The translations under genes were made by a program, and so were the position numbers. Below, one piece after another: positions 16,267 through 25,695 of a stretch of DNA of 64,000 bases. The stretch is from CAYFFO01 sp964342485 (GTDB lineage: Bacteria; Chloroflexota; Dehalococcoidia; Lucifugimonadales; CAJWER01), in the NCBI GenBank assembly GCA_964342485.1, contig CAYFFO010000003.1, forward strand, positions 1 to 64,000. The letters are read 5' to 3'. The notes beneath the pieces were generated by a model. That model was not told the origin of the DNA, made no database searches, and worked only from the letters and a program-made list of their open reading frames with translations. Within the stretch, counting starts at the first letter, position 1; each line of letters begins with the position of its first letter.

Positions 16267-18009
16267 TTAACTACGTGAGCTGATTTCTTCGTTAATGGTA
16301 TCTATAATATTTACTATTGAAATGGAACCAAGATTTTCTCCCGAACGAAGCCTGACCGAGACCTCATCAGACTCAATTTCACGATCACCAACTACAAACA
16401 TATATGGGATTTTCTGAACCTGTGCATCCCGGATTTTAGCATTCATTCTTTCATTACGATCATCTATGTGTGCACGAATTCCAGTCTCTTCCAGTTTATT
16501 CAATAATTGATTACCGTATCCTGTATGTCTCTCTGCTATTGGTATAATTTCAACTTGAGTCGGAGCTAACCATGTAGGGAAAGCACCTCCATAATGTTCA
16601 ATCAATACACCCATGAATCTTTCCAAAGACCCCAACAGTGCCCTATGAACCATATAGGGGCGATGTTCAGCACCGTCATCCCCTATATATGTCAATCCAA
16701 AACGTTCCGGAAGATTAAAATCAAATTGAATAGTCGTGCATTGCCATTCTCTACCAATAGCATCTCTGATATTGATATCTATCTTAGGACCGTAAAATGC
16801 TCCCCCACCTTCATCTATACCAAATTCCAATCCTCGATTAATAAGTGTTTGTCTCAGTGCATTTGTAGCCAATTCCCATTGTTCATCATCACCAACAGCT
16901 TTATCCGGTCTAGTAGAAAGCATCAACTCGTAGTCATTTAGCCCAAAACTGCTAAGTAAGCGAAAAGTAAGGTCTAAGACACCATTAATTTCAGAGTTGA
17001 TTTGGTCAGGGCTGCAAAAAATATGCGCGTCATCTTGAGTTAAGCCCCTAACTCTAGTTAATCCATGAAGAACACCACCCCGTTCATATCTATAAACGGT
17101 ACCTATTTCCCCTACACGCATAGGTAAGTCTCTATAACTTCTCAAATTGCTGTTGTAATACAAAATATGAAATGGACAATTCATCGGTTTTAAATAATAA
17201 TCTTGATTGTCCATATCTATATTCGAAAACATGTTTTCTTTAAAGAATTCCAAGTGTCCACTTGTCTCCCATAAGGTGGACCGCCCTATATGAGGTGTAT
17301 AGATCAAGTCATATCCAGAAGCATAATGTTCTTTCCGCCAAAATTCTTCAACCAGTCCACGAATCCTTGCACCTTTTGGGTGCCAAACAATTAAACCTGG
17401 ACCAGTCTCATCATGAATTGAAAAAAGATCCAGTTCTCTACCCAAATGCCTGTGATCCCTTCGTTTAGCCTCTTCCAATCTCTCAAGGTATTTATCAAGT
17501 TCATCCTGAGATTCAAAGGCTGTACCATATATACGCTGCAAACCGTAACGCGATTCATCTCCTCTCCAATATGCTCCTGCAACGTTTAATAGTTTAAATG
17601 CCGGTATCATTCCTGTGGATTCGACATGAGGTCCAGCACATAGATCCTCGAAGTGTCCATGTTTATAAGTGGTGATAGCCTCTCCATCTGGTATTTCATT
17701 TATGATTTCCAGTTTTAGAGGTTCAGCTGAGTTCATAGAAAGAGCTTCCTCTCTTGAGTATTCGTGCAAATCAAACTGATGATCAGCAACAATAATTTCA
17801 CTCATCTTTTCCTCTATGGCTTGTAGATCATCTTGTGAAAAAGGCCTGTCGGTCATGAAATCATAATAAAACCCGTCTTCTGTAGGGGGGCCAATGGCCA
17901 ATTTTGTATCTGGAAACATCTGAGTCACTACATCAGCCATAACATGTGCGGCCGAATGTCTAATTCTCTCCCTTAAATCAGCTATCTCAGAACTCTTTTG
18001 GTTAATCAT
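16267..18009 (-). CDS. thrS: threonyl-tRNA synthetase lacking the TGS domain
   Basis: A 580-residue class II synthetase. It begins only about 17 residues before the editing domain (HSAAHVMADVV, FEDLCAGPHVES), so the roughly 60-residue N-terminal TGS domain of the usual 640-residue enzyme is absent. Editing and zinc ligands are kept: HSAAH and the Cys of DLCAGPH for editing; Cys of MNCPFH, His of DDAHIF and His of MVHRALLGSLERF in the catalytic core. The C-terminal anticodon-binding domain is complete (PTQVEIIPIAERHTGYG). It should charge tRNA-Thr and clear Ser-tRNA-Thr. It heads the infC-rpmI-rplT cluster; no T-box sequence was seen upstream. Confidence 0.95.
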   Translation of the reverse strand: MINQKSSEIADLRERIRHSAAHVMADVVTQMFPDTKLAIGPPTEDGFYYDFMTDRPFSQDDLQAIEEKMSEIIVADHQFDLHEYSREEALSMNSAEPLKLEIINEIPDGEAITTYKHGHFEDLCAGPHVESTGMIPAFKLLNVAGAYWRGDESRYGLQRIYGTAFESQDELDKYLERLEEAKRRDHRHLGRELDLFSIHDETGPGLIVWHPKGARIRGLVEEFWRKEHYASGYDLIYTPHIGRSTLWETSGHLEFFKENMFSNIDMDNQDYYLKPMNCPFHILYYNSNLRSYRDLPMRVGEIGTVYRYERGGVLHGLTRVRGLTQDDAHIFCSPDQINSEINGVLDLTFRLLSSFGLNDYELMLSTRPDKAVGDDEQWELATNALRQTLINRGLEFGIDEGGGAFYGPKIDINIRDAIGREWQCTTIQFDFNLPERFGLTYIGDDGAEHRPYMVHRALLGSLERFMGVLIEHYGGAFPTWLAPTQVEIIPIAERHTGYGNQLLNKLEETGIRAHIDDRNERMNAKIRDAQVQKIPYMFVVGDREIESDEVSVRLRSGENLGSISIVNIIDTINEEISSRS

Positions 18010-18222
18010 TTATTAAAGACCTTTCTTAAGAAAAATTACTCACATAAAAATAGGTCGACATATTACAATATATTTGTAAAAGTAAACTTGTTTTTCATGA
18101 AATAATTCGTTGCATCTTATTGGTATTCACAAGACTACCAAGCATTCTTTTAGCTATCTCACCAGCCAACATTCTATCCATCGATTATAACTTGGGTCAA
18201 GAAGTGACTGCTATATAAGTAA

Positions 18223-19413
18223 CTAGAAACTATAGGGACACCAAGGGCTCAATTCAGAATTAAACATTTGGTCAGCTAGTTTAACGGAACCCTGTGTATG
18301 TTCCTCCAAGCGACCAGAATTCTTCAATTTAGAAAACCCAATAGTTCCCAAATATGTGGATGCAAAATCGGAAACATCTACTACCAAGTCTGGAGACTTT
18401 TTTGACACAGAACAATGAACTCCTCCACTCTGTATTTCTAATTCAAAAACCCCATCATTCCAGCAACAAAAAGCATCATTGATTTTAAATACTAATGTGC
18501 CTGTAACATTATAAGACCTCGATTCCAAAGCTTTTTGCACATCAATTAATCTAATCCACAAACGATCTTTTACATTCCGTGTAAGCCGTCTAGGATCAGT
18601 AAGCATAAACAAAAGAGGATCATCAGTTGGTCTTCTGGAAGCTTTAACTTTCCATATCAAATCTATATCAAAACAAAATCTCCACAAAGCTGCATGTGCT
18701 TGAAGACTGCTAGCCATTAGTTCAACAACGGTTACCACATCTTTAGCTATACTGTAACGCACATAACCCTTGTGCTTCCCTAAAGATAAGTATTTTACAT
18801 GGAAGTATTGTTGCAAATTTCCATTGGACACCTTTGTATCTCCAGCAATCCTTTCCCAGTGGTCACTAGTAGGTAAAATTGAACCAGGCCTATTTCTCAT
18901 TGACGTTTCATATAAACTTGGAATGGATTCCTTTACAAGACTTGGATTCTCGAATTCAAAAGAGCCATCATAGTCGATCGATGTCTTATAATCCGAATGT
19001 CTTGTATCAATCTCCCAGTTTTCATCATAAGTCCCAATTCCATATCCAAATCTTCCATAAATCAGACTCTCTGATGGGTGAAGGGCAGCTATCGGCTCTC
19101 CACGTTCATAAATATCGGCAAGTTGCTCTTTCATCAACTTAGTCAATATTCCACGTCTTCGATGTGTGGGTAAGACTGCTACATAGTCAACAGCCGCACA
19201 ATTTAATATCCCACCAGGAATATTCATTGTTGTAGCAAAGGCATGAGCGGTTCCAACAATATTACTATCGTCATAAGCTGCAATGGCTCGATCCAGATCA
19301 GGCATTGGTGGCTCTAGTTTTTCCGCATCCCAATTCAAGCCAAATCCCAGAGAACTAGCCGTCCTGAACATTTTATAATCTTCAGGCCAAATGTTCCTTA
19401 TTATCAATCCCAT
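18223..19413 (-). CDS. Eis-like GNAT N-acetyltransferase
   Basis: A 396-residue protein of the Eis family: an N-terminal GNAT domain with the acetyl-CoA loop LPTHRRRGILTKLM (about 81-94), a second GNAT-like domain, and a C-terminal SCP2-like domain. In Mycobacterium Eis the general acid is a Tyr in an IYGRFGYG motif and the base is the C-terminal carboxylate of Phe. Here SLIYGRFGYG (Tyr119) and the terminal WCPYSF preserve both. Eis enzymes acetylate several amines of aminoglycosides and other polyamines. The natural substrate here is unknown. Confidence 0.88.
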   Translation of the reverse strand: MGLIIRNIWPEDYKMFRTASSLGFGLNWDAEKLEPPMPDLDRAIAAYDDSNIVGTAHAFATTMNIPGGILNCAAVDYVAVLPTHRRRGILTKLMKEQLADIYERGEPIAALHPSESLIYGRFGYGIGTYDENWEIDTRHSDYKTSIDYDGSFEFENPSLVKESIPSLYETSMRNRPGSILPTSDHWERIAGDTKVSNGNLQQYFHVKYLSLGKHKGYVRYSIAKDVVTVVELMASSLQAHAALWRFCFDIDLIWKVKASRRPTDDPLLFMLTDPRRLTRNVKDRLWIRLIDVQKALESRSYNVTGTLVFKINDAFCCWNDGVFELEIQSGGVHCSVSKKSPDLVVDVSDFASTYLGTIGFSKLKNSGRLEEHTQGSVKLADQMFNSELSPWCPYSF

Positions 19414-19518
19414 TAAAACCTACTATTAATACGATTTTTAAGTTAGGAGCATACTGCCTATAAATTAAGTTACCAAGGCAATTTATCGACAATATACTAA
19501 GAGAACAACTAGTAAATA

Positions 19519-20166
19519 CTATACAGTCCTTACTACACCTATAACCCGTCCCTTAACTGTAACTTTTTCAGCAGGTACTTTTATAGGCTGCATAGAGCTA
19601 TTTGCAGGTTGTAAAGTAACGGTGCCATTAGCCAGATGGAAATGTTTTAAGGTCACCTCATCTGTATCCGATAAGTACGCAGCTACCATATCACCTTCAC
19701 GTGCTTCTTGAGTTGGTTCCATAATTACAAGATCACCATCTCCTACAAGAGCATCTATCATTGATTCTCCCTTTACCTTGACAGCAAAAACATCTTCCTT
19801 GCCTTGTGTCAAAAAGGGCGGCAAGTTGACACTATCTACTGCTTCATCTCTCCAGGAAGTTGAAGGAGGAATGTGCAAAGGTTCACCTGCTGCAATTCGA
19901 CCCAAAATAGGAACTTCAATAACGTCTTCTAGTTTTTTTTGGTTAATGACTTCTATACCTCTAGAAACCTCTGCCTCTCTGCGAAGAAGACCATCCCTAT
20001 GCAAAATCCTCAAATTATAGTCAACAACCGAAGTGGAACTTATATTACATCCAAACTGTATATCTCTAACTGTTGGAGGATAATGGTGTTCTTCTATAAA
20101 TCCATTAATAAATTTCAACATCTGAACTTGGCGTTCTGAACGTTTTTTCTTTTGAAAAACTATCAT
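19519..20166 (-). CDS. lexA: LexA repressor
   Basis: About 215 residues. It has an N-terminal winged helix-turn-helix (PPTVRDIQFGCNISSTSVVD) and a C-terminal S24 self-cleaving domain. The cleavage pair is Ala93-Gly94 (in GRIAAGEP), with catalytic Ser135 (KGESMIDALVGDGD) and Lys174 (VTLKHF). It represses DNA-repair genes until RecA filaments trigger autocleavage. The start is set at the second ATG, nine bases after GGAG; the first ATG at 20172 is only three bases from it. A candidate operator lies 37 nt upstream. Confidence 0.95.
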   Translation of the reverse strand: MIVFQKKKRSERQVQMLKFINGFIEEHHYPPTVRDIQFGCNISSTSVVDYNLRILHRDGLLRREAEVSRGIEVINQKKLEDVIEVPILGRIAAGEPLHIPPSTSWRDEAVDSVNLPPFLTQGKEDVFAVKVKGESMIDALVGDGDLVIMEPTQEAREGDMVAAYLSDTDEVTLKHFHLANGTVTLQPANSSMQPIKVPAEKVTVKGRVIGVVRTV

Positions 20167-20202
20167 CTGCATCTACTCCATACACTTAATTGGATATTTT
20201 CA

Positions 20203-20214
20203 GAACAAATGTAC
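20203..20214. promoter_or_regulatory. candidate LexA box upstream of lexA
   Basis: GAACAAATGTAC matches the Gram-positive type operator GAAC-N4-GTTC with one mismatch. It lies just upstream of lexA, where autoregulation is expected. Confidence 0.35.
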
Positions 20215-20396
20215 CAATCATATGCATGGGTGTCAATAAGAATTTAGCACAAATAATCTAAAATATAGAAAAATTTGCTATATAGGACTTATTAACAAAA
20301 GATCACAAAAAGCACATCGTTCTAAGCAGGTATTCTAGTTGACTGCTTGCCAGCCGATATAAAACGACTCAATACGTAGCGCTTCAGGTTAAATCA

Positions 20397-20812
20397 TCAA
20401 TCAGTAGAATTTCCACTATGAAGCTGTCTTACTAATCGGGACTTTCTCCTCGCTGCGTTCTTACGGTGCAATGCACCTTTGTTTGCAGCCTTGTCTAGAG
20501 CTATTACCGCCTGTTTTACAACTCCTTCAGCCGACTCAAACTCTTCATCGATCATTAACCTTCGAGCTTTCGTAACTAGTGTTCTGGCTTTAGACCTTAG
20601 TGGACCNNNNNNNNNNNNNNNNNNNNNNNNNNNNNNNNNNNNNNNNNNNNNNNNNNNNNNNNNNNNNNNNNNNNNNNNNNNNNNNNNNNNNNNNNNNNNN
20701 NNNNNNTCATTAACCTTCGAGCTTTCGTAACTAGTGTTCTGGCTTTAGACCTTAGTGGACCCTTTATCTGATTTTTTCTATTGGCGACTCGCGTAGCCTT
20801 ATTATATCTCAA
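20397..20812 (-). CDS. rpsT: ribosomal protein S20, interrupted by an assembly gap
   Basis: Both sides of the gap encode S20. The 5' part reads YNKATRVANRKNQIKGPLRS then KARTLVTKARRLM; the 3' part continues IDEEFESAEGVVKQAVIALD then KAANKGALHRKNAARRKSRL. The 55 bases before the gap are repeated after it, and merging them restores one continuous frame of about 86 residues. S20 binds 16S rRNA in the 30S subunit. The start is taken as the TTG at 20812, ten bases after GTAGGAG. The break is therefore an artefact, not a pseudogene. Confidence 0.9.
20552..20761. other. 100-N scaffold gap flanked by an identical 55-bp overlap
   Basis: Bases 20552-20606 and 20707-20761 are identical and flank the N run 20607-20706. 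Two contig ends that overlap were scaffolded without being merged; the true sequence is shorter by 155 bases here. Confidence 0.95.
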
Positions 20813-20871
20813 TGTGCCTAATCTCCTACGTAAATTCTTAAACTATTAAATAATACAACATAACCAAGTAA

Positions 20872-23055
20872 TCATAACATTCTATGAGCATTCAGAGATC
20901 TTGATCTTATAACTCTTATGACCCCCTCAACCATTTCAAGTTTCGAGAAAAGCCTGTTCAATTGATTAATTCCATCAACGTATACTGTTAATGATATTAC
21001 ACTAAAATCATTATCTTCTTCTGAGACACATGATGCTATATTAATATTTTCTTCCGACATTAAGCCAGTAAGATCACCCAAAAGACCTATCCTGTCCCAT
21101 GCTTCAATAGTAATCCTTACTGGATACATAGTATGGGTCTGCCCCCATGTAACCTCTACTAGCCTTTCAGTCTCTTTTTCATTAATAATGTTTGTGCAAT
21201 CCATATGATGGACTGTAACACCCCGATTCCTAGTTATATAACCAATTATCTCGTCCCCCCGTATAGGACTACAACAACTAGCCATTCTGGTCAAAAGATC
21301 ACCTACACCAAGTACTTGAATTCCAGACCCAGGTCCTGTTACAGGAAGAGTACTCGAATATTCTTGGTCTGGTTCAATGTCTTGATTGGATAATCTACTT
21401 AAAACATCAGTTGTTGATATAGATCCTTTACCTAAAGCTATGAAAAACTCTTCTGTCGATTTAAATCCAATGCCCATCGCCACTTCAAAATCTTGTAAAT
21501 CAGTATTGAGTCTACGAAATTCTTTAACAAAAATTTCTTTTCCTTGTTTAATATTATCTTTTCTAGCTTGTCGATTAAACCATTGTCGAATTTTTTCTTG
21601 TGCTGATGTAGTTTTTACAAATCCTAGAGCAGGATTCAACCAATCCATACTAGGGCCTTTTACCGTTTTACTAGTCATTATCTCAACAGTATCGCCACTC
21701 TCTAAGGGTGTATTAAGCTGTACTAACTTCCCATTTACCTTTGCTCCAATACACCCGTTTCCTATCTCTGTATGGATTCTATAAGCAAAATCTAATGGTG
21801 TAGATCCAGATGGCAACTCCTTTAGCTCACCTGTAGGCGTATATATGAAAACCTGAGTGTCGAACATATCGGTCTTAATTGACTCTACAAACTCACGATC
21901 ATCATGTAGATATTTTTGCCCCTGAAGTACTTGTCTAAAAGTTGACATCTTCTCTTCAAAACGTACATCTCCAGTTTTGCCTTCTTTGTACAACCAGTGA
22001 GCTGCGACACCATATTCAGCTACGCGATGCATATCTTTGGTTCGAATTTGAACCTCAACTGGAGAAAAATCTTCACACATCACAACAGAGTGAAGAGACT
22101 GATACAGATTGTCCTTGGGAGTAGCAATATAATCATCGAACTGTCCGGATAGAGGCCTCCATTTTGCATGCAGAACACCTAAAACCGAATAACACTCCTT
22201 TACATCCGAAACCAGAACACGCAACGCAAAAAGATCATATATTTCATTAACTTTCTTTTTTTGTGATTTATATGCCATCATTTTTTTGTATATACTATAG
22301 AAATGCTTTGGCCTGCCTGTGATCTCAGCACTTAATCCATTTGTCGCTAATTCTTGCTGAAATATTGAACGTATACGTTCAATATATTGTTCACGCTCTA
22401 TTCTTTTTGAACTAACTAGGCTGGATATATAACTATATTCTTCTTCATGAATATATTGGAAAGAAAGATCTTCAAGTAACCATTTTATTTCCCACATTCC
22501 AAGCCTGTCTGCGAGAGGAGCATAAATATCTAGGGTTTCCTTAGCGATTACCTGGCGCCTTTCATGTGGCAAAGACATTAAGGTCTTCATGTTATGCAAC
22601 CTATCAGCTAATTTGATAAGAACTACACGTATATCCTCAGCCATAGACATCAACATCTTCCGTAAACTCGCAGAATGTGCGACAGGATCATTAACTATGG
22701 TATGCGAAATATTTGATCCGTCCTCTGACAATAAATCCGTTCTATTTAACTTTGTAACCCCATCAACTAATTTAGCTATTTCTGTACCAAATTTCATTTG
22801 GAGATCCGTATGTTGAATATTGCAATCCTCAATAACATCGTGCAACAAGGCAGCTGCAATGGTATCTGAGTCAAGATGCAAATCTGCTAAATAAACTGCT
22901 GTATTCAACGGATGTTCAATAAAATCCTCGCCAGATTTACGAGTTTGTCCGGAATGTGCGTTTGCAGCAAACTCGTATGCATCCTGAATCTCCCTGACCC
23001 TATCCTGAGGTAGATATTCAGAAACTGTAGATATTAAATGTTCGACTAGCTCCAT
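20872..23055 (-). CDS. rel: bifunctional (p)ppGpp synthetase/hydrolase
   Basis: About 727 residues with the full RelA/SpoT layout. The HD hydrolase domain reads HSGQTRKSGEDFIEHPL then ALLHDVIEDC, with HD intact. The synthetase domain has RPKHFYSIYKKM and DNLYQSLHSVV. A TGS domain follows (YTPTGELKELPSGSTPLDFA), and an ACT domain closes the protein. Both activities look possible, so it probably makes and degrades the stringent alarmone. The ATG at 23055 (MELVEHLI) is favoured over an upstream TTG at 23067 because it matches family starts. It is divergent from hisS. Confidence 0.95.
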   Translation of the reverse strand: MELVEHLISTVSEYLPQDRVREIQDAYEFAANAHSGQTRKSGEDFIEHPLNTAVYLADLHLDSDTIAAALLHDVIEDCNIQHTDLQMKFGTEIAKLVDGVTKLNRTDLLSEDGSNISHTIVNDPVAHSASLRKMLMSMAEDIRVVLIKLADRLHNMKTLMSLPHERRQVIAKETLDIYAPLADRLGMWEIKWLLEDLSFQYIHEEEYSYISSLVSSKRIEREQYIERIRSIFQQELATNGLSAEITGRPKHFYSIYKKMMAYKSQKKKVNEIYDLFALRVLVSDVKECYSVLGVLHAKWRPLSGQFDDYIATPKDNLYQSLHSVVMCEDFSPVEVQIRTKDMHRVAEYGVAAHWLYKEGKTGDVRFEEKMSTFRQVLQGQKYLHDDREFVESIKTDMFDTQVFIYTPTGELKELPSGSTPLDFAYRIHTEIGNGCIGAKVNGKLVQLNTPLESGDTVEIMTSKTVKGPSMDWLNPALGFVKTTSAQEKIRQWFNRQARKDNIKQGKEIFVKEFRRLNTDLQDFEVAMGIGFKSTEEFFIALGKGSISTTDVLSRLSNQDIEPDQEYSSTLPVTGPGSGIQVLGVGDLLTRMASCCSPIRGDEIIGYITRNRGVTVHHMDCTNIINEKETERLVEVTWGQTHTMYPVRITIEAWDRIGLLGDLTGLMSEENINIASCVSEEDNDFSVISLTVYVDGINQLNRLFSKLEMVEGVIRVIRSRSLNAHRML

Positions 23056-23272
23056 AAAACCATCCAACTATACAGGAATTGTGGACTGTCAGTATATCTA
23101 AGTAATAGTTGTTGAAGCAATTGAATACTTCCAGTCAAGACAACATCAAGTCAACCGAACACTACAATATTAGTACGAACCTATCTTGGTTTTTATCAAT
23201 AAAGGATTAAATTAAAACTTTATTGTAATAACACCTATCGCAAACCATACTCGTACTAGTAAAATATATATT

Positions 23273-24544
23273 ATGAAAAATCAACTATTCCAGGCGCCTC
23301 GTGGCACTTCAGACATAATGCCCGAAGATCAACCTTACTGGCGAGGCATCGAAAACTCAATGTATAAGCTTACCAAGATATACGGTTATGATCGAATAGA
23401 AACACCTGTCTTCGAGGACTCAGGGCTATTTATAAGAGGAGTGGGGGAAGATACAGATATTATTGAAAAAGAAACCTACACTTTCGAAGACCGAGGTGGC
23501 AACCTTCTTACACTACGCCCGGAAGGTACTGCCCCAATCTGTAGAGCATATCTAGAACATGGGATGCAAAACAAGGCACAGCCAGTAAGGTTATTCTACT
23601 ATTGTCCAATGTTTCGATTTGACCGGCCCCAAGCAGGTAGGTACAGACAATTAAATCAATTTGGCATCGAATTAATAGGCGAAGAAGATCCTTCGGTAGA
23701 TGCGGAAGTTATCGATCTAGCCTGGAATTTTTTTAACGATCTCGGACTGATAGAAAATGTTTCCCTACACATAAACAGCATCGGTGACGAGTCTTGTAGA
23801 GATGATTACATAAGAGCTCTTCAGGCACACTATACGAATGTAAAAAACAGCATGGTTCATCAAGAATGTATCCGTAGGCTTGAAACAAATCCACTAAGAC
23901 TCTTAGATTGTAAAGAATCATCATGCCAAGACATTATACAGTCATCGCCCAGCACAATTGATTATCTCTGCAAGGCCTGTTTGATCCATTGGGAAAATTT
24001 GCTTAGACACCTGGAACAACTGAATATCCCTTATATTATCGATAATAGGCTAGTAAGAGGCCTCGATTACTATACCAGAACCGTTTTTGAAATAGTGCCT
24101 CCAGACGGGATGTCCCAGGGAACTATATTAGCCGGCGGAAGATACGACGGACTTATCGAACAACTAGGTGGTAACCCAACCCCAGGTATAGGATTCGCAA
24201 CAGGAATTGAAAGGATAATTCTTAATTTAAAAAAACATGATTTAAAATTAAATAAAAGTGCAGGCACAAAAATTCTGGTAGCATACTTGGGAATAGAAGC
24301 ACAAATAGTAGGAATTGAAATATGTTCCGATTTAAGATCCAAGGGACAGACAGCAGTACTTGCTCCAGGCAGTAGAGGCTTGAAAAGTCAACTCAGGTAT
24401 GCAGCCAGTATTCAGGCTACACATAGCGTCATTATTGGGACAGATGAACTAGCAACTCAAACTTTCATACTCAGAGATATGGCTAGCAGTACTCAAACCG
24501 TGATAAAAAAAGAAGAACTACTTAAAATTATAGACGAGGCTTAA
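23273..24544 (+). CDS. hisS: histidyl-tRNA synthetase
   Basis: A 423-residue class II synthetase charging tRNA-His. It begins FQAPRGTSDIMP. Class II motif 2 is preceded by LRPEGTAPICRAYLEH and RFDRPQAGRYRQLNQFGIEL. His-specific blocks are LVRGLDYYTRTVFEI and GGRYDGLIEQLGG. The C-terminal anticodon-binding domain is complete. It leads the plus-strand group hisS, prfA, prmC, ybeY. Length is normal. Confidence 0.97.
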   Translation: MKNQLFQAPRGTSDIMPEDQPYWRGIENSMYKLTKIYGYDRIETPVFEDSGLFIRGVGEDTDIIEKETYTFEDRGGNLLTLRPEGTAPICRAYLEHGMQNKAQPVRLFYYCPMFRFDRPQAGRYRQLNQFGIELIGEEDPSVDAEVIDLAWNFFNDLGLIENVSLHINSIGDESCRDDYIRALQAHYTNVKNSMVHQECIRRLETNPLRLLDCKESSCQDIIQSSPSTIDYLCKACLIHWENLLRHLEQLNIPYIIDNRLVRGLDYYTRTVFEIVPPDGMSQGTILAGGRYDGLIEQLGGNPTPGIGFATGIERIILNLKKHDLKLNKSAGTKILVAYLGIEAQIVGIEICSDLRSKGQTAVLAPGSRGLKSQLRYAASIQATHSVIIGTDELATQTFILRDMASSTQTVIKKEELLKIIDEA

Positions 24545-24624
24545 GATCAAATCTTGATTATGCATAATTGCAAATTAATAATCCAAAAGTTTCATGATTT
24601 CACCATGTATAGAGTCTCCCTAAT

Positions 24625-25695
24625 ATGATTGAGAAACTGTCATTAATAGAGGATAGATACCGTGAAATAGAAATGCTTTTGTCTAATCCTGAAATAGCAG
24701 GAGATTACAATAAATCCCAAAATCTTATCAAAGAACATGCCTCACTAAAGAATGTAGCAAATTTGACATTTGAATATCGCACACTGACAGAGTCAATAGA
24801 TGAAACAAAGAGTCTAATCAGAGAAGAAAATGACCGTGACATCACTGAACTCGCGCGTGAGGAACTAGACAATCTGGAATTACAAAAAACTACTCTTGAA
24901 AACAATCTCCGTATAGCTCTTTTACCAAAAGATCCAAATGATAGCAAAAACGTGATAATGGAAATTCGGGCAGGTACCGGAGGTGATGAAGCCGGGTTAT
25001 TTGCAGCAGATTTGTATAGAATGTATAACCGATATGCACAACGAAACAGCTGGCAAATAGATATTATCAATAATAACGAAAGTGGACTGGGCAGCATAAA
25101 AGAAATCGTATTTAAAATTGATGGAGACGGAGCTTATAGTAAATTAAAACATGAGATTGGGGTGCATCGGGTACAACGCGTTCCTTTAACAGAATCCAGT
25201 GGGAGAGTTCACACATCAGCCGCTACAGTAGCGGTCCTTCCTGAAGCTGAAGAGGTCGATGTGGAAATTGTGACAGAAGACATACAAATTGATGTTTTCC
25301 ATTCAAGTGGGCATGGCGGACAAAATGTACAAAAAGTGGCAACTGCTATAAGAATCACGCATAAACCCACTGGTCTAGTAGCTGTATGTCAAGACGAAAG
25401 ATCCCAGCTCAAAAATAAACAAAAAGCAATGGCTGTATTGAGATCAAGACTTTTAGCCATGGAAATAGAACGACAGGAAAAAGAAATTACTGATGAACGA
25501 AGATCGCAAGTTGGAAGTGGAGACCGCTCGGCAAAAGTTAGAACATACAATTTCCCACAGAATCGAGTCACTGACCACCGCATATCTTTGACAACACACA
25601 ATCTAGATTTAGTCCTCGACGGAGATCTAAACGAATTCATTGAATCATTAATATTAGAAGAACAGGCTTTTCAACTGAATCAAGCTAATTTATGA
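24625..25695 (+). CDS. prfA: peptide chain release factor 1
   Basis: A 356-residue class I release factor for UAA and UAG. The catalytic GGQ is at 231-233 (HSSGHGGQNVQKVAT). The codon-recognition tripeptide of RF1, usually PAT, is PLT at 187-189 (RVPLTESSGRVHTSAATVAV), retaining the Pro and Thr that distinguish RF1 from RF2. Its last four bases overlap the prmC start (ATGA), so its glutamine methyltransferase is translationally coupled to it. Confidence 0.96.
   Translation: MIEKLSLIEDRYREIEMLLSNPEIAGDYNKSQNLIKEHASLKNVANLTFEYRTLTESIDETKSLIREENDRDITELAREELDNLELQKTTLENNLRIALLPKDPNDSKNVIMEIRAGTGGDEAGLFAADLYRMYNRYAQRNSWQIDIINNNESGLGSIKEIVFKIDGDGAYSKLKHEIGVHRVQRVPLTESSGRVHTSAATVAVLPEAEEVDVEIVTEDIQIDVFHSSGHGGQNVQKVATAIRITHKPTGLVAVCQDERSQLKNKQKAMAVLRSRLLAMEIERQEKEITDERRSQVGSGDRSAKVRTYNFPQNRVTDHRISLTTHNLDLVLDGDLNEFIESLILEEQAFQLNQANL

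Noticed and set aside
18098..18184. 28-codon ORF upstream of thrS (minus strand) as a leader peptide
   Set aside because: It has only one Thr codon and no terminator or anti-terminator pair, so attenuation is not supported.
18010..18222. T-box riboswitch upstream of thrS
   Set aside because: No T-box consensus was found on the minus strand.
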